DNA from: an uncultured Lachnospiraceae bacterium
Lineage (GTDB): Bacteria > Bacillota > Clostridia > Lachnospirales > Lachnospiraceae
Assembly (NCBI GenBank): GCA_910587305.1
Contig: CAJUKV010000045.1
Location: 1-25,310, forward strand
Direction of reading: 5' to 3'
DNA: 25,310 nucleotides
Shown here: positions 21,150 to 25,310 of the stretch, piece by piece
Layout: every line of letters starts with the position of its first letter
How positions within the stretch are numbered: the first letter of the stretch is position 1
Position numbers and translations under genes: made by a program
The notes under the pieces: generated by a model
Seen by the model: the letters and a program-made list of their open reading frames with translations, nothing else
Told to the model about the DNA's origin: nothing
Databases searched by the model: none

Positions 21150-22133
21150 ATGAAAGTTACGGTATATAATTGCAGATCCTTTGATGAAAAGGAACTGTTT
21201 GAAAAATACGCAAAGGAGCTGGGGATGGAGCTTATACTGTGTCCGGACGCGCCGGATTTTGGGAATGTGGCCCTTGCTGAGGGAAGCACATGTATTGATA
21301 TCATCACTTCCCCAATGTCCGCAGAGCTCTTAAAAGCATTTGCCGAGGCAGGCGTGAAATATGTTACAACGAGAACCATCGGCTATGATCACATTGATGG
21401 GAAAGCGGCAAAGGAGCTTGGGCTTACGGTGGCAAACGCGCCCTATGGCCCATGTGGCGTGGCGGATTACGCGGTGATGATGATTCTTATGACCATCCGC
21501 AAAATGAAGCGAATTATAGAGCGCACGAATATTCAGGATTATTCCCTGAAAGGGATTCAGGGCAGGGAATTAAAGGACTTGACCGTAGGAGTCATTGGAA
21601 CGGGACGGATTGGACGTACTGTCCTTCAAAACCTGTCCGGCTTTGGCTGTAAGCGGATTGCCTATGACTTGTATGAAAACGAGGATGTGAAGGAGATGGG
21701 AGTGCCCTATGTCAGCCTTGATGAAATGTGGCGAATGGCGGATGTGATTACGCTGCACGCCCCCCTGACGGACGATAATTATCACATGATTAACGAGGAA
21801 GCGATTTCTAAAATGAAGGATGGGGTGATGCTGGTCAATACGGCGAGAGGCGGACTTATCGACTCACAGGCCCTGATTGCCGGCATTGAGAGCGGAAAAG
21901 TGGGCGGCGCAGGCCTGGATGTGGTGGAAAATGAGTTCGGATTGTATTATTATGACCACAAATCAGATATACTGAATAATAGAGAGCTGGCAATCCTCAG
22001 GGGATTTCCCAATGTGACGGTGAGCCATCACATGGCTTTTTATACGGATGATTATGTTGTGACGGTAGTCAGAGATTCCCTGCTTGGGTGCAAATACTTT
22101 ATGGAGGGCAGGGAAAATCCCTGGGAAGTGTGA
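21150..22133 (+). CDS. D-2-hydroxyacid dehydrogenase, probably D-lactate dehydrogenase
   Basis: A 327-residue NAD-dependent D-isomer-specific 2-hydroxyacid dehydrogenase. The nucleotide fold GVIGTGRIGRTV is at about 148-160; catalytic R233 (NTARGG), E262 (DVVENE) and H294 (VSHHMAF) fall at the spacing of Lactobacillus D-LDH (R235, E264, H296). The most likely role is reducing pyruvate to D-lactate in fermentation to recycle NADH; 2-hydroxyisocaproate-type substrates are possible. ATG 21150 has GGAGG just upstream; longer in-frame starts run through a structured leader. The stop codon lies within repeat A (22127-22171). No Rex operator of the TTGTTAAN4TTAACAA type was seen. Confidence 0.9.
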   Translation: MKVTVYNCRSFDEKELFEKYAKELGMELILCPDAPDFGNVALAEGSTCIDIITSPMSAELLKAFAEAGVKYVTTRTIGYDHIDGKAAKELGLTVANAPYGPCGVADYAVMMILMTIRKMKRIIERTNIQDYSLKGIQGRELKDLTVGVIGTGRIGRTVLQNLSGFGCKRIAYDLYENEDVKEMGVPYVSLDEMWRMADVITLHAPLTDDNYHMINEEAISKMKDGVMLVNTARGGLIDSQALIAGIESGKVGGAGLDVVENEFGLYYYDHKSDILNNRELAILRGFPNVTVSHHMAFYTDDYVVTVVRDSLLGCKYFMEGRENPWEV

Positions 22134-22171
22134 AGAGAAGTTCTAAGGCGCCAAAAACGTCGCCTAAGAAC
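22127..22171 (+). repeat. Structured repeat family A, shortened copy
   Basis: AGTGTGAAGA followed by GTTCTAAGGCG (22140-22150) and CGCCTAAGAAC (22161-22171). Against the copy at 2378, AT/AT pairs of the stem are replaced by GC/GC on both arms, keeping the stem and its central A-A mismatch. The 3' partner of AGTGTGAAGA and the third stem are missing. It contains the ldh stop codon. Confidence 0.75.
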
Positions 22172-22203
22172 ATGTAAGGTTTGTGGGCAAAATGGAGGTT
22201 AGG

Positions 22204-22971
22204 GTGCGTAATTTTAAAATTGTTTTGCAGTATGAAGGCACCAGGTATAAAGGATGGCAGAGGCAGGTCAGCACGGAAAATACGATTCAGGGGAAGCTTG
22301 AGGCCCTGCTTACCAAAATGATTGGCCAAAAAGTTGAAATCACAGGCTCGGGCAGGACCGACGCGGGCGTACACGCCCTGGGGCAGGTGGCCAATTTTCA
22401 CGCGGACACGAAAATGAGTCCTGAAGAAATTTTAAACTATATGAATTTTTACCTTCCGGAGGACATAGCGGTGATTTCGGTCAGGGAAGTGTCCGAGCGC
22501 TTCCATAGCCGGCTGAATGTGAAGGGAAAGACTTACTGCTATCGGGTGATCCGGACGGAGGTTCCCTGCGTATTTGACAGAAGATACGCGCATCTGATGA
22601 AGGAGAGCCTTGACGTTGCCGCTATGCAAAAGGCGGCGGAATATCTGGTGGGAACCCATGATTTTAAAGCCTTCACCTCAAGCAAAAAAGGGAAAAAATC
22701 TACGGTTCGCACCATAGAAAAAATCGAAATTATAAAGACAACAAGTACCTCTATGAGGATGCAAAACGTACAGGATGAGATTCGTTTTGTGTATAGCGGA
22801 AACGGATTTTTATTCCACATGGTGAGAATTATGACCGGCACGCTTTTAGAGGTGGGGCTGCATAAGAGAAAGCCTGAAGAAGTAGCGGAAATTTTGGACT
22901 CCGGCCTCAGGGAAAACGCCGGAGAGCTTGTTCCTGCAAAAGGACTTATTTTGATGGAGGTTCGTTATTAG
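22204..22971 (+). CDS. truA: tRNA pseudouridine(38-40) synthase TruA
   Basis: A 255-residue TruA that isomerises uridines 38-40 in the tRNA anticodon arm. Catalytic D53 is in GSGRTDAGVHALGQ, preceded by YEGTRYKGWQRQ; the C-terminal GNGFLFHMVRIMTGTL and SGLRENAGELVPAKGLIL motifs are present. GTG 22204 is chosen because GGAGG (22194-22198) lies five bases upstream and the N-terminus becomes RNFKIVLQYEG as in relatives; in-frame GTG 22183 and ATG 22192 overlap that site. It overlaps the next gene by one base. Confidence 0.95.
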   Translation: MRNFKIVLQYEGTRYKGWQRQVSTENTIQGKLEALLTKMIGQKVEITGSGRTDAGVHALGQVANFHADTKMSPEEILNYMNFYLPEDIAVISVREVSERFHSRLNVKGKTYCYRVIRTEVPCVFDRRYAHLMKESLDVAAMQKAAEYLVGTHDFKAFTSSKKGKKSTVRTIEKIEIIKTTSTSMRMQNVQDEIRFVYSGNGFLFHMVRIMTGTLLEVGLHKRKPEEVAEILDSGLRENAGELVPAKGLILMEVRY

Positions 22972-23468
22972 TGTACGATAAATTGTTTTGCAGGAAAAAT
23001 TTAAGGATCATTTTCTTTTTTTACCTCCTTGTTGTGATAAAGGTGATTATTTTCAAATATCCTCTCTGGCAGCTCAGGGAAATTGCGGCGGGGTGGGAAA
23101 AGGACGTGATCTTAGAAGGGCTTGACACGGCCAATTTTACGTTGTTTAAGACCATTCGCATGTATATAGATTATTCCGACAGGCTTAACAGCTTTGAAAA
23201 TTTGGTGGGAAACATTGTGGTGTTTATCCCTTTTGGATTTTTGCTGCCTTATGTGATTAGATGGGGGCGGAACTTTTTTGTGATGCTGCTCCATGCGTTT
23301 ATTTTTGTGGTTGGGATAGAGGTTTTTCAGCTTTTCAGCGCATTTGGGGCTTTTGATGTGGATGATATTTTGCTGAACTGCTTTGGGGCGGTGATTGGAT
23401 ATGTGTTTTATCTTGGATTTGAAGGTTTCCGCAAACGTTCCTACAGGAACAGGACGGAAATGCGGTAG
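22971..23468 (+). CDS. VanZ-like membrane protein
   Basis: A 165-residue membrane protein with four hydrophobic segments and VanZ-family blocks NIVVFIPFGFLLPYV, EVFQLF and FDVDDILLNCFGAVIGY. VanZ of the vancomycin cluster gives low-level teicoplanin resistance, but most family members are of unknown function, and resistance should not be assumed. It starts at GTG 22971, sharing one base with the truA stop codon, so translation is probably coupled. Confidence 0.82.
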   Translation: MYDKLFCRKNLRIIFFFYLLVVIKVIIFKYPLWQLREIAAGWEKDVILEGLDTANFTLFKTIRMYIDYSDRLNSFENLVGNIVVFIPFGFLLPYVIRWGRNFFVMLLHAFIFVVGIEVFQLFSAFGAFDVDDILLNCFGAVIGYVFYLGFEGFRKRSYRNRTEMR

Positions 23469-23607
23469 CGCCGTAAGCATACAAAATGGGCAGTTATTTT
23501 TCCGATTTGCAGGAAAGTGCATAAGATGCGCATGGTTTGAGAAAATGAATCAGGCATAAAATGAAAGAAGCTAAGCTGTAATTTACATGGAAAGAAGGAG
23601 GGGCGAA

Positions 23608-24198
23608 ATGATGAGATTTATAAAGGAATTAAAAGCAAATTATGTGGCGTCGGCGATTTTGTGCGTGCTGCTTGGGCTTGTGCTTATCATCTGGCCGGGG
23701 ACCACAACCCAGATTGTGTGCAGGCTGCTGGGGACGGTGCTATTAATTTATGGCGTTGTCCAAATCGCAATTTACCTGTTTAACAGGGAAAGAACTATCA
23801 TTTCCCAGGGGATGCTGATACTTGGCATTATCCTTACGGTGTTTGGAGCCTGGATTTTATTTAAGCCGGAAATGATTATCAAGGCAGTGCCGGTGATGGT
23901 GGGAATTTTGATAGGGATACATGGCTTTCACAATGTTGTACAGGCGATTGCCCTGCAAAAGGAGGGATATGAAAAATGGTGGCTTGCGCTTATTTTTGGC
24001 CTTTTGACGGTGGCAGCCGGGGGCTTTCTGATTTGCAAACCCTTTGAGTTTGTGGAAACAGCGGTCAGACTGATAGGAGCCTTCCTTGTCTATGACGGGG
24101 GATCGGATATCTGGATTTTGTCAAGGGTGATTAAAGTGCGTCGTGAGAAAGAGAGAATCATTGACGCGGAATATGTGGATATTAAGGATGCGGATTAG
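23608..24198 (+). CDS. HdeD/DUF308 family membrane protein
   Basis: A 196-residue protein with about six transmembrane helices and an internal repeated pattern (GLVLIIWPG, GAWILFKPE, GGFLICKPF) typical of DUF308/HdeD proteins. HdeD of E. coli is linked to acid resistance at high cell density; the role here is unknown. A charged cytoplasmic tail ends in EYVDIKDAD. ATG 23608 is chosen with GGAGG at 23597-23601; an in-frame ATG at 23587 precedes that site. Confidence 0.82.
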   Translation: MMRFIKELKANYVASAILCVLLGLVLIIWPGTTTQIVCRLLGTVLLIYGVVQIAIYLFNRERTIISQGMLILGIILTVFGAWILFKPEMIIKAVPVMVGILIGIHGFHNVVQAIALQKEGYEKWWLALIFGLLTVAAGGFLICKPFEFVETAVRLIGAFLVYDGGSDIWILSRVIKVRREKERIIDAEYVDIKDAD

Positions 24199-24253
24199 TA
24201 CGGAGTACCGTAAGCCCTCGCGCAAATAACTTTAGGAATTTACGGAGGAGACT

Positions 24254-24322
24254 TTGAACATCCTGTATATTCTTCATCCTAATATAGAAAAAATACACCG
24301 GGAAAAAATGCACTGCTGTTAA
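24254..24322 (+). CDS. Possible 22-residue short ORF
   Basis: TTG-started ORF with GGAGG at 24244-24248, five bases upstream, encoding a peptide that begins MNILYILHPNIEK. No homologue is recognised; it may be a leader peptide of the epimerase gene or chance. The rest of the gap 24199-24377 shows nothing else clear. Confidence 0.25.
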   Translation: MNILYILHPNIEKIHREKMHCC

Positions 24323-24377
24323 GTTAACGGCTGGTTTAGGCGCTAAACTTTATGACAGTGGGAAAAAGGAGGATGGT

Positions 24378-25259
24378 ATGGCGGTATATGTATTAAAAAA
24401 TGATGGGGTTTCGATTGAGGTTGACACGAAGGGAGCGGAGTTAAAGTCCCTTAAAAATCCGGGTACGGGCACGGAGTATTTGTGGCAGAGGGATCCGGCC
24501 TTTTGGGGAAGGTCATCACCGATTTTGTTTCCTTTCGTGGGGAAGACAGATTGCAACGAATTTCGGACCAAGGGATCGACCTATTCCATGACCCAGCATG
24601 GCTTTGCAAGGGACATGGAATTTGAACTGCTTTCCAAAACGGAGGATGAAATCTGGTTCGTATTAAGGGACAGCGAGGAGACAAGGGAAAAGTATCCTTA
24701 TGGGTTTGTGCTAAAGCTGGGATACCGCCTGCTTGAGAGCGGGGTGGAGGTCTGCTGGCAGGTGGAGAATGAAGAAGAGGAGGATTTGCCTTTTTCGATA
24801 GGAGGGCATCCAGCTTTTTACTGTCCTGTTGAGGATGGCGCTGCCCAGACGGATTACTTCCTTCGGTTTGATGCGCGGGAAAAAATAGTGAGCACCAGAA
24901 TCAGCGAGGATGGACTTGCAACAGACGAAAAAGATACCTATACTTTGCAGGATGGCTATTTGCCAATCACAGAGCACTTATTTGACCATGACGCGCTGGT
25001 GATTGAGAATTATCAGGCAAAAGAGGTATCCTTCTGTAAGCCGGACGGAAAGGCTTATCTTACCGTTACCATGGAGACGCCTTTATTTGGCGTATGGTCT
25101 CCGCCTAAAAAGAACGCCCCTTTCATCTGTATTGAACCCTGGTATGGCAGATGCGACCGGGTAGGCTACAGGGGGGATTTAAAAGACAGAGAGTGGGGAA
25201 ACCTGTTAGCCCCCGGACAGGTGTGGAAAGCGTCTTATCAGATCCGGATTGAAAGCTAG
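24378..25259 (+). CDS. Aldose 1-epimerase family protein (LacX/YeaD-like)
   Basis: A 293-residue protein of the galactose mutarotase fold that interconverts alpha and beta anomers of sugars. Substrate and catalytic residues H74 (QHGFARD), H144 (GGHPAFYCP) and E253 (ICIEPWYGRCD) are in place. Sequence style is that of the LacX/glucose-6-phosphate-1-epimerase-like branch rather than classical GalM, so the substrate sugar is uncertain. AGGAGG lies just upstream of ATG 24378. No carbohydrate operon surrounds it in this window; bases 25260-25310 contain nothing recognisable. Confidence 0.88.
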   Translation: MAVYVLKNDGVSIEVDTKGAELKSLKNPGTGTEYLWQRDPAFWGRSSPILFPFVGKTDCNEFRTKGSTYSMTQHGFARDMEFELLSKTEDEIWFVLRDSEETREKYPYGFVLKLGYRLLESGVEVCWQVENEEEEDLPFSIGGHPAFYCPVEDGAAQTDYFLRFDAREKIVSTRISEDGLATDEKDTYTLQDGYLPITEHLFDHDALVIENYQAKEVSFCKPDGKAYLTVTMETPLFGVWSPPKKNAPFICIEPWYGRCDRVGYRGDLKDREWGNLLAPGQVWKASYQIRIES

Positions 25260-25310
25260 TACAACGAATATTAAGTAACTGGCACCTTGACTTGCCTGAT
25301 TGTTCATCTG

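Overview
The window looks like a chromosomal stretch from a spore-forming, low-to-mid-GC Firmicute of the Clostridia, most likely Lachnospiraceae. This is inferred from protein families, not from a database search. Supporting points are an alpha/beta-type small acid-soluble spore protein behind a sigma-G-like promoter, a YtvI-type sporulation permease, a radical SAM/DUF4130 DNA-metabolism pair, a histidine-less HPr paralogue, GGAGG ribosome sites, and the tig-clpP-clpX-lon-engB order typical of Clostridia. I saw no tRNA, rRNA, CRISPR array, insertion sequence or prophage gene.

Layout. (1) 1-2460: radical SAM protein plus DUF4130/TIGR03915 partner behind a promoter bracketed by two LexA-like boxes, so probably an SOS-induced DNA-repair or modification operon. 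(2) 2460-3265: a repeat-rich intergenic region, then a small HPr-like protein with no histidine and a cre-like palindrome in its leader. (3) 3348-5874: a PD-(D/E)XK nuclease fused to an XPD/DinG-type iron-sulfur helicase. (4) 5875-9299: an AT-rich gap with DnaA-box-like nonamers, then a GH13 alpha-amylase-type enzyme and a GH77 4-alpha-glucanotransferase for alpha-glucan use. (5) 9312-10190: a minus-strand CYTH protein with a structured leader and, divergent from it, a roughly 190-nt highly structured RNA with its own promoter. (6) 10212-12304: DJ-1-like protein, CBS-pair protein, GreA-type factor, spore protein. (7) 12343-12909 (minus): ECF transporter S component. (8) 13135-19695: protein-quality block of trigger factor, ClpP, ClpX, Lon and the ribosome-assembly GTPase EngB. 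(9) 19755-25259: YtvI-like permease, D-2-hydroxyacid (probably lactate) dehydrogenase, TruA, VanZ-like protein, HdeD-like protein, aldose-1-epimerase-like protein.

How they fit together. Most genes are housekeeping. The unusual content lies between them: two dispersed structured repeat families (A at 2378 and 22127, whose stems differ by compensatory base pairs; B at 2566 and 20985), an intercistronic motif AAATTKGCAGR found four times ahead of start sites, a direct repeat between clpX and lon, short ribosome-site-equipped leader ORFs before clpP, ldh and the epimerase gene, and the structured RNA at about 9997-10190. The strongest candidates for follow-up are that RNA, repeat A and the LexA-flanked radical SAM operon.

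Coding starts were moved downstream where a GGAGG-type site and family N-termini agree. Promoters and RNA folds were read by eye, without energy calculations.
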